DNA of 64,000 bases from Comamonas thiooxydans (GTDB lineage: Bacteria > Pseudomonadota > Gammaproteobacteria > Burkholderiales > Burkholderiaceae_C), in contig NZ_AP026738.1 of NCBI RefSeq assembly GCF_002157685.2, forward strand, positions 3,286,001 to 3,350,000, written 5' to 3'. Shown here piece after piece: positions 1 to 8,872 of the stretch. The notes under the pieces were generated by a model. It did no database searches, was not told where the DNA came from, and saw only the letters and a list, made by a program, of their open reading frames with translations. How positions within the stretch are numbered: the stretch's first letter is position 1; every line of letters starts with the position of its first letter. Both the position numbers and the translations under genes were made by a program.

Positions 1-401
1 CCGCCGGCGTAGGTCCAGCGGCTCAGTTCAGCGCAGGCGCCGTCGATGTCACCCGCGTTGGCCTTGCGCACCAGGGTGCTGCGGCAGAACGCTTGGTCGC
101 CCACATTGAAGGCAAAGCTCACAAAGGCGGCGCGCTGGCCGTCGGTCAGCGGCACGGTGACGCAGCTCAAGGCGTCGGCATGTTTGGCCAGGTCCTTGTA
201 GAGCATCTCTTCGCACTGCTGGCGGGTGTAGGTCTGGCCCATCTTGAGCTCGGGCCCGGTGTGGCCCGTGCAGGCCGTGATGATGCCTACCGGGTCGCGG
301 TAGCTGCGCAGCACGGTGCCTTCGTACTTTTGCACTAGGGGTATGGCCAGCGCGACCGCTGCGCCGCCAAGGGTGGCAATGAGCTTTTCTTTCCAGTTCA
401 T
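1..401 (-). CDS. Phage endolysin, GH24 (T4/P22-type) lysozyme, C-terminus outside window
   Basis: The gene starts at the ATG at 401 and runs off the left edge, so only the first 133 or so residues are visible. An N-terminal hydrophobic stretch (residues 8-23, ATLGGAAVALAIPLV) looks like a signal-arrest-release anchor. It is followed by KYEGTVLRSYRDPVGIITAC, which carries the Glu, Asp and Thr triad spacing of GH24 muramidases. The later segment GQRAAFVSFAFNVGDQAFC is also typical of the family. It would cleave peptidoglycan glycan strands at the end of the lytic cycle. The start overlaps the holin stop (ATGA), so the two are translationally coupled. Family assignment is strong; the SAR interpretation is inference. 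Confidence 0.9.
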   Translation of the reverse strand, partial: MNWKEKLIATLGGAAVALAIPLVQKYEGTVLRSYRDPVGIITACTGHTGPELKMGQTYTRQQCEEMLYKDLAKHADALSCVTVPLTDGQRAAFVSFAFNVGDQAFCRSTLVRKANAGDIDGACAELSRWTYAG

Positions 402-637
402 CGGTTTGCCCCTCCCTTGAGGGCCGTCCAGAAAGCAACGCAGGCACCGCCCAGCATGACGATGGCGGCCAAGGGCTTGGCGACCTTGCCCACCCAGTTC
501 AGCACCTTGAATGCGCCCTTCATGGCGGTAAAGAATTCCAGCAGCTCGGCCATCTGCTGGTTGCGCTGGTGCAGTTCCTGTCGCACTTCATGCAAGCCCT
601 GGGTTGCGGCTTTCAGATCTCGTTCGATGGCAGCCAT
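398..637 (-). CDS. Phage holin (single-TM type)
   Basis: A 79-residue protein with an amphipathic, coiled-coil-like N-terminal half (residues 1-40, rich in Q, E and R) and one clear membrane segment near residues 52-72 (VAKPLAAIVMLGGACVAFW). Length, single transmembrane segment and position immediately upstream of the endolysin with an ATGA overlap all point to the holin that times lysis. A purine-rich ribosome site (AGGGGAG) precedes the ATG at 637. The sequence does not place it in a named holin family, so the role comes mainly from context. Confidence 0.75.
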   Translation of the reverse strand: MAAIERDLKAATQGLHEVRQELHQRNQQMAELLEFFTAMKGAFKVLNWVGKVAKPLAAIVMLGGACVAFWTALKGGANR

Positions 638-714
638 GCGTTCACTCCCCTGGTTAAAGCGTTGTTGACTTGCTGCAGCGTGGTGGCCGGCAGCTCGTTA
701 CCGTAGTCGTCCAT
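613..714 (-). CDS. Possible 33-residue protein upstream of the holin
   Basis: ATG at 714 is preceded by a strong purine-rich site (AGGAAGGGGA) at good spacing. The frame encodes 33 residues beginning MDDYGNELPATTLQQ and ends inside the holin coding region. It has no hydrophobic segment. It may be a small coupled leader that helps translation of the holin, or a chance frame; a good ribosome site and the 19-base gap to the tail gene upstream favour expression. No family recognised. Confidence 0.35.
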   Translation of the reverse strand: MDDYGNELPATTLQQVNNALTRGVNAWLPSNEI

Positions 715-732
715 TCCCCTTCCTTTCTTCTT

Positions 733-969
733 TCAGACTTCGATCAGCACATAGGGCATGGCGGGCGCGGGGCCGGTGACGGCGCCGCCTTGTACATAGA
801 CACGCACGCCGTTGGCCGTGCCCAGCGGGTTGCGCACGCGCAGCAGGCCTGCGGCGCCTTCGAGCGCAACCAGCGCAGTGCCGTCGGCAAACACGGCGCT
901 GACCTGCCCGGTCATGACGGGGTCGTCTGGCAGCAGGGCCTTGAGGCGCTTGTAGAGGTTGGTGCTCAT
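733..969 (-). CDS. Small phage tail/baseplate-associated protein, 78 aa
   Basis: Start chosen at ATG 969, which overlaps the TGA of the upstream hub-like protein; longer versions of the frame read through that gene and are not credible. The 78 residues (MSTNLYKRLKALLPDDPVMT at the start) contain alternating hydrophobic beta-type strands and glycines but no membrane segment. It is the last gene of the tail block before the lysis genes, so a minor tail-tip or fibre-attachment role is likely. Family not recognised. Confidence 0.7.
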   Translation of the reverse strand: MSTNLYKRLKALLPDDPVMTGQVSAVFADGTALVALEGAAGLLRVRNPLGTANGVRVYVQGGAVTGPAPAMPYVLIEV

Positions 970-2792
970 GCGGCAATCCTTTCGACGGTGACCTGCTGGC
1001 GCACGCGGGGCATGGAGGCGCTTACGCTGACGCCGCGCACCAGGCCGCGCCAGGTGCCGTCGGTGTCGGCTACCTCGAGCAGCTGGCCGGGGTTCAAGAT
1101 GCCGGGGTTGGTGCCGCCCGTGAGCACGGGCATGCTGATGCTGTGCTGCAGCTTGTTGCCGCTGGCCGCCAGCGCCCAACTGCCGCGCATACGAGCGGCG
1201 TCGGCATGGGTGATGAGGTCGTCCTGAATCTGCGGGGCCAGCTTGTCGCGCGCGCTGAGGCGGCGCACCACATGGCCCAGCACGCCGCCCACGCTGCCGC
1301 CGGCGACATAGATGGCGTTGTATTCGGCACGCGGATCGGGGCGCAGCTCGTCGGTGACGATGACGGCCGCAGGCATTTGCACATCGGGCACGGCCGCGCC
1401 CCACTCCCACGGCAGCACCGGGTAGCGCGGTGCGACGATGAGCTGCTCTGCCGTGCGATGGCTTCGCACCACGGCATTGACCGAATCGGCCATGCGCAGC
1501 ACGGCCTGCAGCGGCGTGCCCTGAAAGCTCCAGGCGCCAGCGGGCACCTGCCAGTCGGGGATCTGCCAATCCAGATCCACGCCACTGAACTCCAGCGCGC
1601 CCACCGCCAGTTGCTGCGCCGTTGCCACCGAGGTGGAGAGCCAGGCCTGTTTGGGCACATAAGGGTTGCCCAGCATGGCCGTGACGCTGATGCCCTGCAC
1701 TGCCACGCGGCGCCGGTCAAACGAGCGGCTGCGCGCAGTGCTGGTGACGGCAAAGACAAACTGCATGCCGTCAATGCCGACCTGCAGCCGCTGCGGCAGC
1801 CCGCCCACGGGCGCGAGCTGGTCCAGCAGATGCTCGGGGCCGTTGGCGGACAGGCTCCAGCAGTAGCTGTCGTCGTCGGCCGCAATGGTGACGTCAGTGA
1901 GCACTACTGGCTCAAGGCTCGGCAGCAAATGCGCCGTGAGATGGTGGACTTGCATATAGACGGGCAGCAGAGGAATGACGAACGGGGGCAGCGGCGCTAT
2001 GCCGTGCTCACACACAAAAATCAGACGCCCATCACGCGCCGCCAGCGCTTTGAAGAGCAGGCGCGGATCGGGTACATAGCAGCGATCCACGGGCGGTTCG
2101 GGATCGACCGGCGGGCCGGGGCGCTTGCTGATGCCTGGTGGCGGCGGCACCGCTTCCTGGTAGCGCACCGCAAAGCCCAGCAGCCACGGCCGCGCCGTCT
2201 GGTGGTCTGTCGACACCCCGGCTACCAGCGGCAGTGCGCTCTGCATACCCGAGCGTTGCTCTGCCAACCGATCACGCAGGCCGTCCTGGTGCGGCAGCTC
2301 GGATTGCTTTTGCACGGGCTCGCCGCGCTGATGCCGGGCCTGCAGCTGCGGATTGATAGGCCAGCCGGCCTGCGCCTGCACTGCGGCCGATTCATGCAAC
2401 GGCAGGCCGTCCTGATGGCGCATTGCGATCTGCAGCTTGGCCGGCCGCAGCGTGCCCACCTGCCGGATCTCCGCCGCCTGGGGCCGGGCCTGCGCGGCTT
2501 GCCATCGGCCTTGCCAGCCTGCAGGACTGCGCACCGAGCCCTGCATGCGCTCCAGCACCCCAGCCTTGTGCTGCGCGGCAGACTGCCAGTCCCCCCTGCT
2601 GGCGGCCACCAGGGGGCGCTCTGTGTTGCTGGCGTATGCGAGATCGCATTGCAGCGTCATGCCGGGCAGTTGCGCGTCGAGCTGCAGCTCCACGCCAGGC
2701 GGCTGTACCTCCTGCCCATCGGGAAGGCCGAAGACCAATCGCCCATTGGCAGCGGGCTTGCGCTTGAAGACCAGACGTGCAGAGTCGGCCAT
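966..2792 (-). CDS. Phage tail-tip/baseplate hub-like protein, 608 aa
   Basis: A large protein late in the tail operon. The C-terminal half (about residues 280-608) has the layout of phage late-control/hub proteins of the gpD-gp27 type: beta-rich segments, a central LQAVLRMADSVNAVVRSHR region, then LNPGQLLEVADTDGTWRGLV. The N-terminal half is proline- and glutamine-rich with many charged short repeats. A motif RLVF...DGR near residues 6-25 recurs near residues 235-255 (RLLF...DGRLIF), suggesting an internal duplication. It overlaps the downstream 78-aa gene by ATGA. The hub role is inferred from position and general pattern, not from a conserved catalytic site. Confidence 0.65.
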   Translation of the reverse strand: MADSARLVFKRKPAANGRLVFGLPDGQEVQPPGVELQLDAQLPGMTLQCDLAYASNTERPLVAASRGDWQSAAQHKAGVLERMQGSVRSPAGWQGRWQAAQARPQAAEIRQVGTLRPAKLQIAMRHQDGLPLHESAAVQAQAGWPINPQLQARHQRGEPVQKQSELPHQDGLRDRLAEQRSGMQSALPLVAGVSTDHQTARPWLLGFAVRYQEAVPPPPGISKRPGPPVDPEPPVDRCYVPDPRLLFKALAARDGRLIFVCEHGIAPLPPFVIPLLPVYMQVHHLTAHLLPSLEPVVLTDVTIAADDDSYCWSLSANGPEHLLDQLAPVGGLPQRLQVGIDGMQFVFAVTSTARSRSFDRRRVAVQGISVTAMLGNPYVPKQAWLSTSVATAQQLAVGALEFSGVDLDWQIPDWQVPAGAWSFQGTPLQAVLRMADSVNAVVRSHRTAEQLIVAPRYPVLPWEWGAAVPDVQMPAAVIVTDELRPDPRAEYNAIYVAGGSVGGVLGHVVRRLSARDKLAPQIQDDLITHADAARMRGSWALAASGNKLQHSISMPVLTGGTNPGILNPGQLLEVADTDGTWRGLVRGVSVSASMPRVRQQVTVERIAA

Positions 2793-2796
2793 CAGA

Positions 2797-3195
2797 TCAC
2801 CCCAGCACCGCAGAGATCAGGCGCACCGCACCGCCTGCATACAGTTGCAGACTGGGCAGCCGCCAAGGGCCGGCGCCATCGGCCGCCGTGCATTCGCCAT
2901 CGCATACGACCTCGCCCGCGCCATTGACCAGGCGCGCCCAGCCGGCCACTCCGGTCAGCAGGGCCATGCCGTCGCCCTCGGGCAGCAGGCGCAGCGCATG
3001 GCTCACGATCTCGCCGGCGGGCACCTGCAGCGTCACACGCCCGACTAGGCGCGCAGTCGTAGCGGCTTCGGGCGTGCTGGGCAGCAAGCCGTCGTATATC
3101 TCAATACACGCGGCGGCCGGACCGGCGTTGATGTCCGCCAGCGTGGCCTGCAGCCTGGCGCTGTTGTGGCGGGCGGAGATGCGCAGCAGGCTCAT
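2797..3195 (-). CDS. Phage tail protein, unknown function, 132 aa
   Basis: Starts at ATG 3195, overlapping the stop of the upstream gene (ATGA). The product is a 132-residue soluble protein rich in Ala, Leu and Gly with predicted beta strands (LVGRVTLQVPAGEIVSHALR, LVNGAGEVVCDGECT). It ends five bases before the start of the hub-like gene, so it is part of the same translationally coupled tail-tip block. I do not recognise the family; homologues are expected only in related prophages. Confidence 0.7.
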   Translation of the reverse strand: MSLLRISARHNSARLQATLADINAGPAAACIEIYDGLLPSTPEAATTARLVGRVTLQVPAGEIVSHALRLLPEGDGMALLTGVAGWARLVNGAGEVVCDGECTAADGAGPWRLPSLQLYAGGAVRLISAVLG

Positions 3196-3581
3196 ACCGA
3201 GGGCGCCAGGTTGTCGGCCAGCACGGCCCTAAACTTGTGCAGGTGGTCCAACGAGATCACCGTGAAGCGGGCATTCGGGTTGAGCCCGTCAAAGCGATAG
3301 GCACCCGTTGCCGCATCGCTGACCGTCTCGGCCACCAGTTGCAGCGTGGGCTCCAGCAGCAGCACCACCCGGCGGGCGAGCGGCAGCGGCGCAGGGTCTG
3401 CCTGCTCCTGCTTCTCCACGGTGGATGCAATGAAGCCATTGCCCAGGCCCACTGCGGCGGCCAGCAGCGGCTTGACCAGCAGCACGGATTGCGGGAATGC
3501 CTTGGGCACCCCGTTGCTGAAATCCTGCCGCTGCAGCAGCGGCCGCAGCAGCGCCCCCGACAAGGTGACCGGCCCGCTCAT
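3192..3581 (-). CDS. Phage tail protein, unknown function, 129 aa
   Basis: The true start is ATG 3581 (MSGPVTLSGALLRP); the longer open frame upstream lies inside the preceding tail gene and has no ribosome site. The C-terminal half has the look of a carboxypeptidase-regulatory-like beta sandwich: GAYRFDGLNPNARFTVISLD resembles the segment in which a variable domain is shaped after GxYxFxGL. This suggests a surface-exposed beta domain at the tail tip. Both ends overlap neighbouring genes by four bases. Function unproven. Confidence 0.7.
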   Translation of the reverse strand: MSGPVTLSGALLRPLLQRQDFSNGVPKAFPQSVLLVKPLLAAAVGLGNGFIASTVEKQEQADPAPLPLARRVVLLLEPTLQLVAETVSDAATGAYRFDGLNPNARFTVISLDHLHKFRAVLADNLAPSV

Positions 3582-4858
3582 CGCCAGTCCTTGGTGATGT
3601 CGACGTAGTAGCCGCCCAGGGTGTTGGCACCGGGTGTTTCGGTCGACCCCATTAAACCGCCGCCCGTTGACGCTGGCAGTGGCATCAAGTTGGATCCCGA
3701 CATGCCGCCCGGCGCCTCTTGCACCGTCGCTGTCATGGCCCAGTTGCTGTCGGCAGGCACCGAGTAAAGTCCCGGCAAGATGGCACGCCCCACAAAGTCT
3801 TTGCCATCGACCAGCCCTGAAGGACTGTGCACCGCAATTACGTTTTGTCCCAACACCAGCCCGGAGTCCGCAGGGTTTACCGACGTCATTCCTCCAAACT
3901 GATAAATTGCTGTAGCGCCACCGCGCCTGCCACTGGTCGTCCAACCAAACGGCGGGGAGGAGTTATGAGCCATGCAGCCCAGGCCCAAATACCGCATGGG
4001 AATGGCCGCACCGTTTTGCGCCAGTCCGCGGGCAATCACCCGCGCCCCCATGGTCATGGCAGACATGCCAGCGCCCGCACTTCCCACCCCGTTCGCGTAG
4101 CTACTCATCGTGTCAGTTGTTGGACCTGCTCCCTCCAGCATCGTGGCGAACTGATCGCCTGCGGCCAGGGTATTGAGTTGCATGAAGTGGCTGCTGGCCA
4201 CGGCAAAGCCATTGGCTACGACATCCACCGCCGAATAAAAGCCCAGCGCATCGCCGGCGATGATCCAGGGGCGTGCCGCCGTGCCCGATACGGCATTGGC
4301 CTTGGGCCACCAGGTCGTGCCCAGCGTCACATAGTTGCCGATATCGGTCACATCGCACACCAGCCGCGCTTGCGTCAGTGCTTTGTTGCTGCCGATGTTC
4401 CAGCCCGTGACGGTGTTGCTGTCATCTACGAACAGGCTCACGGCATTGCGGCGGGAGTCCTTGCTGCGGTAGATGCGCTGGTTCGCTGACGTAGCCGTGA
4501 TCTCGAAGCCCAGGGGCGCGACTTTTGTTTCTCCACCGTTGTAGGTGCCGTTGGGCACGCCGGTCACTTCAAATGTGTAGCTTGCGCCGCTGACTCCGAT
4601 CACACGGTGCTCGCCGTTTAAAGCTGCGTGGGCCGCACCGGTGTTGAGCGCAACTTGCCACTTGCGAAACTTGTGGCCCAGGGCCGTGGTCGCCACGGCC
4701 ATGCCATCCGTCACGACGATCTGGCTGATTGTGGCTGCACCATAGCCGTTGACCAGCACGGCATCGAGCAGCGCCACATAGGCGCCGGCATCGGCATACA
4801 GCGCGGGCGCACCGGCCATATCGCTGCTAAAAAACTTGCTTTGCGTTCCGTAAGGCAT
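3578..4858 (-). CDS. Phage tail-tip structural protein, 426 aa
   Basis: Starts at ATG 4858 (MPYGTQSKFFSSDMAG). The protein is rich in Gly, Ala, Ser and Thr with aromatic residues spread throughout and no membrane segment, typical of a beta-rich virion component. It lies between the 1184-aa tail protein and two small tail genes, and overlaps the next gene by ATGA. It has no recognisable enzymatic motif. Position suggests a baseplate or tail-tip exposed component, perhaps involved in receptor contact; that is inference. Confidence 0.7.
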   Translation of the reverse strand: MPYGTQSKFFSSDMAGAPALYADAGAYVALLDAVLVNGYGAATISQIVVTDGMAVATTALGHKFRKWQVALNTGAAHAALNGEHRVIGVSGASYTFEVTGVPNGTYNGGETKVAPLGFEITATSANQRIYRSKDSRRNAVSLFVDDSNTVTGWNIGSNKALTQARLVCDVTDIGNYVTLGTTWWPKANAVSGTAARPWIIAGDALGFYSAVDVVANGFAVASSHFMQLNTLAAGDQFATMLEGAGPTTDTMSSYANGVGSAGAGMSAMTMGARVIARGLAQNGAAIPMRYLGLGCMAHNSSPPFGWTTSGRRGGATAIYQFGGMTSVNPADSGLVLGQNVIAVHSPSGLVDGKDFVGRAILPGLYSVPADSNWAMTATVQEAPGGMSGSNLMPLPASTGGGLMGSTETPGANTLGGYYVDITKDWR

Positions 4859-4876
4859 GAGGTCTCTCCAGAATGG

Positions 4877-7800
4877 TTAAGGCTTGGGGTTGTCCACGTC
4901 GCCACGGCCGAGCAGCGTGAAGGTGTCGTCGGGCACCGTCTCGGGACCGGGCTGCACGGTGCGGGCCACCCAGAACGGCATGCCGGCCTCCACGGTGTTC
5001 AAGCGCAGCACATTGCCTGCGGCCCAGTTATTGCCCCAGCCTTTCCAGGGCAGCACGAAGTACGGAACGCCCTCGGCCGGGTTGATCGGCTGGCAGTCGG
5101 CATCGGTGTTGCCCACGGCAATCACCCCGACGTTCTCGCCAATGACGTCAAACTGCGTGGGCGAGGTAAAGCGCAAGGCCCAGCGCTGGGTGATCGCTCC
5201 CCGGTTGGTGACCACTATCGGAAACTGCGCATGGTTGAACGAGGCCAGCGCTTCATTGCCCGTCACCACATCGGCCCACAGTCCCGTCCAGGTCTGCTGG
5301 TCAAACACCGTATTGGCACGGGCAAACAGGTCGCTGGCCACGCCCGAGCCGGCCGTCAGCGCACTTGAGACATAGCTGCCCAGCGGGTAGTCGTGCGACA
5401 GCGGGCTGGCAAAGCTGATCTCGCCACTGATCTGCACATCGCGCACCACGGCCATGTCCTCGATGCGGTGCTCGATGGTGACGGGCTGCGCCCAGGCGGC
5501 CACATCCACGATGTGCACCAGGCCGGCTTCCAGGTTGGCGGTATAGCCGCCATGGATGACCTTGCCATCGGCGCCCACCAGGCGAACACGGGACAGTCGC
5601 ACACGGCCGCAGTCCACGGTCTGGTCGTTGCTGAAGGTGGCCGTGATCGAGCCCGTATGGCCCACCACAGCCACACCGCCTGGCCGAAAGATCGGCACTC
5701 GGCCGTCGCTGGGCAGGCGCACCGGGTCGATACCCAGCAGATCCGCATCCAGCGGCAGATAGCTATAGGCCACGGCGGCGTAGCGCAAGGCGCTGGCGAC
5801 CACCGGCTGGGGTTTGAAGATCTTGCCGTCCGGCTGCACATTGGCCGGGTCATACCAGGGCTCACCCGCGCTGCCCGCCGCGTTGACCAGGGAGCCGAAA
5901 CCCAGGCGCACCAGGCCGGTCTCATAGTCGACAGTGCCGACGACACCGGGCGCCGAGATCGTGCCGTCGATACCAGCGGTCACGTTCTGCATGCCACCCG
6001 AGACGCGAGGCACCTGCACCGTGAGCGAGCCAGGGCGCAGCGGGCTCGATGCGGTGCGAAACACGTAGGCGCTGGAGATGGCATCGCCCAGCGTCGTGAT
6101 GCAGCTGACCCGGCGCAGGGTGTTGGCATTGCCCGGTGTCCAGGAGGTGAGCGCCACCCTTGCCGTTGCATAGTTGAGCGTGCCGCGTGTCACAAAGCCC
6201 GCCGGCGTCAGCACGCGCAGCGTCCCCTGCCCGTCATCGCTCCAGGGTTGCCCACTGGCAGGCAACAGGACCACGGAGCCCGGCACCATGGGCGCCTGCA
6301 CTCCGGTGATCAGTGCGAATTCGGGCGCGAACGGCACCTGCAGGGTCTGGCGCGTGGGCGATCCGGTCGTGCGAAACCGGATCTTGACGTAGCCGCTCTC
6401 ATCGTTCGGAAATATCGAAGGAGCGCTGACATACTCGATGCCCTCATAGTTCAGGCGGTAGCGCGCAGCGTCGCCGGAGAACCCGCCGCCGCTGATCTGC
6501 GTGGAGGAGTAGCGGGGCTTGGGAATGCGGATCGAGACATCCGGCTGAAACTCGATACTGCCGGCCGCATAGTCCACCGTACCGATCTGAGCGCCCCCCA
6601 GCACCAGCTTGCCCTGGCCGTCGTCACGCGCAATCTGCGTGGGATCGACCAGGCTGACGCCCATCTCCGTGAGCTGCTCCCGGGTATATGTGCCCAGCAC
6701 GGACTGATCCGTGAGCGTATTCCACTCGACCTCGACCGCAAACGGCACGAGGGAGCCCTGCCCTGCCGCCACCACCAGGCGACCCTGTCCGTTGCGCGAT
6801 GGGTGGGCAAGATTGACTTCCTGGGCCGCAGCCGTATCGACCGTCACGTCCAGCACGGTGCCGATAGGCGGCATCAGCTTGGGAGCAAACAGCACTTCGG
6901 AGCGGCCCACCCGCACCTCGCCCGTGGCGTCGCCTTGCAGCTGCCAGGCGGCATTGGCCGTAGCCGTGCGCTGGGTCTGGCCGTCCATCCATGTGATGTC
7001 GAAGGCGCCGGGGTACAGCGCCTGCCCCGCGGGCAGCGGCAGGGCAATCGTCTGACTGATCAGCAGGTCTGCCGCAGGGTGCACGGTCTCCTGGGTCGGC
7101 ACGCCCCACTGGATGATGATGGAGCTACCCACATCCGGCAGCGCACCCAGGGTGATCACATAGGAGCCAGTGACAGAGTTATAGGTACCTGCGCCATAGC
7201 TGGAGTCGATACCGCGCAGGGAGCCGTCGCCAGCATCCGACAGCACATACCAACGGCCCTGGGCACGGTAGCTGAAAGACAGCGTGCCACGTGCAGCCAC
7301 AGGCGTGATAAAGCCCACATAGGACTGGCTGCGAGACTCTGCCGTGATGGCGATCTCGCTGGACTGCGGCACGCGCTGCATATAGGCAGCCGGGCGGTAG
7401 CTGATGGTCTTGCTGCCGGCGTAGTTGCCCGAGCTGCTGGCCACGATACCGTTGGCATAGTCCACCGTGCCCACCTGCTGGGAGCCCGACAGCAGAATGC
7501 CAGCCTCGTCCGTGAACTGCGCGCCGGAGCCGATACGGATCTTGAGCGAGCCCGGCAGGCAGCCGCCCGGCAGGGCCAGGTTCGTGGCGCTGTCCCAGGC
7601 CTGGGTCGTCACGAACGTGACCTCTTCAGCACCAGAGGCCGGCAGTGCGGCCACGGCATAGGGAACACCTGCCGGGATCGGTGTCTCCGTCTGTGCCGAT
7701 GGCACCAGCTGGGTGAAGACGCTCTGGGCGACAGCGGTGAAATCCCCCAGCGCGGCAGCCCGGGCCAGTGGGCTGACGCTCACGTAGCTGCCGGCATCGG

Positions 7801-8431
7801 CCACGACCGTGTCCCGAATCCGGGCCGCATTGCTTGCGTGCGTGAAAAACCGCGAAGCAGACGAGCCGATGAAATCGGTGCGCAGCTTGTCGCTCAACTC
7901 CATCGTCACGATGGCGGCCTGATAGTCCGTGCCGTTGGCGTCGGTGAAGGTGCGCACTACCGAACTCACGCGAGTGGCGCGCACATACTGCTCGATCTGA
8001 TTGGCGGCGCCTTCGTTTTGCACGATGACCAGGGTCTGGCCCACGGCGGGCAGCGCCTCGGCGATACGCTGGAAAATCTGGATGACACGCTGACCCGCAA
8101 TATGGCCCTCGTAGAGGTAACCAGGCCACTCCGGCCCCTTGTTCAGATAGGCCTCGACACGCTGAATGGCGTCCTTGCGAGTGTCGAAAGCCTGCCCGGT
8201 ACGAAACAGGGTGACGCTGATACGCGGGTCTTCAGGCGGGTCGGCCACGATGACGTTGGCGCCAAAGTAAGTGTCGGTATCGTCCGTGCGCACGCCCAGC
8301 GTCACTTTGCGTGCGCTGAAACGGCCGATGGCGCGGTCCAGTTGCGAGATGTCGGGAAATATCGCATTACTCACACCATCGGGAATAGCTTCGCCAGTCG
8401 GGGCACCACCGCCCTCGGGCGCATCGCTCAT
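4877..8431 (-). CDS. Large modular phage tail protein, about 1184 aa
   Basis: The longest protein of the tail block. At least four copies of a beta module centred on a G-(I/V)GTVDY..G.V or GTLNYATARV motif are visible in the middle and C-terminal half, so the protein is a chain of repeated beta domains. The ATG at 8431 has no ribosome site. In-frame codons between it and the upstream stop encode IPIQTGDVKLLKSAV, which looks like genuine protein, so translation may begin at an unusual ATC near 8476 behind a GAGAAG sequence. A tail-tip or baseplate role is inferred from its place after the tape measure. Confidence 0.75.
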   Translation of the reverse strand: MSDAPEGGGAPTGEAIPDGVSNAIFPDISQLDRAIGRFSARKVTLGVRTDDTDTYFGANVIVADPPEDPRISVTLFRTGQAFDTRKDAIQRVEAYLNKGPEWPGYLYEGHIAGQRVIQIFQRIAEALPAVGQTLVIVQNEGAANQIEQYVRATRVSSVVRTFTDANGTDYQAAIVTMELSDKLRTDFIGSSASRFFTHASNAARIRDTVVADAGSYVSVSPLARAAALGDFTAVAQSVFTQLVPSAQTETPIPAGVPYAVAALPASGAEEVTFVTTQAWDSATNLALPGGCLPGSLKIRIGSGAQFTDEAGILLSGSQQVGTVDYANGIVASSSGNYAGSKTISYRPAAYMQRVPQSSEIAITAESRSQSYVGFITPVAARGTLSFSYRAQGRWYVLSDAGDGSLRGIDSSYGAGTYNSVTGSYVITLGALPDVGSSIIIQWGVPTQETVHPAADLLISQTIALPLPAGQALYPGAFDITWMDGQTQRTATANAAWQLQGDATGEVRVGRSEVLFAPKLMPPIGTVLDVTVDTAAAQEVNLAHPSRNGQGRLVVAAGQGSLVPFAVEVEWNTLTDQSVLGTYTREQLTEMGVSLVDPTQIARDDGQGKLVLGGAQIGTVDYAAGSIEFQPDVSIRIPKPRYSSTQISGGGFSGDAARYRLNYEGIEYVSAPSIFPNDESGYVKIRFRTTGSPTRQTLQVPFAPEFALITGVQAPMVPGSVVLLPASGQPWSDDGQGTLRVLTPAGFVTRGTLNYATARVALTSWTPGNANTLRRVSCITTLGDAISSAYVFRTASSPLRPGSLTVQVPRVSGGMQNVTAGIDGTISAPGVVGTVDYETGLVRLGFGSLVNAAGSAGEPWYDPANVQPDGKIFKPQPVVASALRYAAVAYSYLPLDADLLGIDPVRLPSDGRVPIFRPGGVAVVGHTGSITATFSNDQTVDCGRVRLSRVRLVGADGKVIHGGYTANLEAGLVHIVDVAAWAQPVTIEHRIEDMAVVRDVQISGEISFASPLSHDYPLGSYVSSALTAGSGVASDLFARANTVFDQQTWTGLWADVVTGNEALASFNHAQFPIVVTNRGAITQRWALRFTSPTQFDVIGENVGVIAVGNTDADCQPINPAEGVPYFVLPWKGWGNNWAAGNVLRLNTVEAGMPFWVARTVQPGPETVPDDTFTLLGRGDVDNPKP

Positions 8432-8488
8432 GACGGCGGACTTGAGCAGCTTTACGTCGCCTGTCTGAATGGGGATCGTTCTTCTCGC

Positions 8489-8872
8489 TTAAACAGTGAT
8501 CAGCCGCAGCGTGGCGACATAGGGATGGGTTGCAGCAGGCAGCTCGGGCCGGGAGATGGGCGTGGCGGCAATCGGGTCGTCTGCCGCAAACTGCACGGTG
8601 AATTCGCGGCCGTCAGCCAGGCGCAGCGGGTACTGACCGTCTGGCGCATCGGCCAGGGCCTGCACGGCCTGCAGCGTTACCCGGCGAATCCAGCCCTGGT
8701 CTTCCACGGCCTGCAAGGTGATGGGCCGGCCCTCGATACGGGCAGCGGCATCGATGATCTGGGCGCCAGTGATGCCGCGCTCGACCGTCTTCTGCACGGC
8801 AGACCAGTTGAACTCGTCCACCCACAACATGCCGCGCGGCAGCTCGATGCCCGCGAGAAAATGACCAGCCAT
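8489..8872 (-). CDS. Phage tail protein downstream of tape measure, 127 aa
   Basis: Starts at ATG 8872, sharing one base with the tape-measure stop (TGATG), and encodes 127 residues with no membrane segment (MAGHFLAGIELPRGMLWVDE at the start). In siphoviruses the gene directly after the tape measure is usually the distal-tail or minor tail protein M/L equivalent. This one is short for a distal-tail protein but its place and coupling fit such a role. Family not recognised. Confidence 0.7.
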   Translation of the reverse strand: MAGHFLAGIELPRGMLWVDEFNWSAVQKTVERGITGAQIIDAAARIEGRPITLQAVEDQGWIRRVTLQAVQALADAPDGQYPLRLADGREFTVQFAADDPIAATPISRPELPAATHPYVATLRLITV

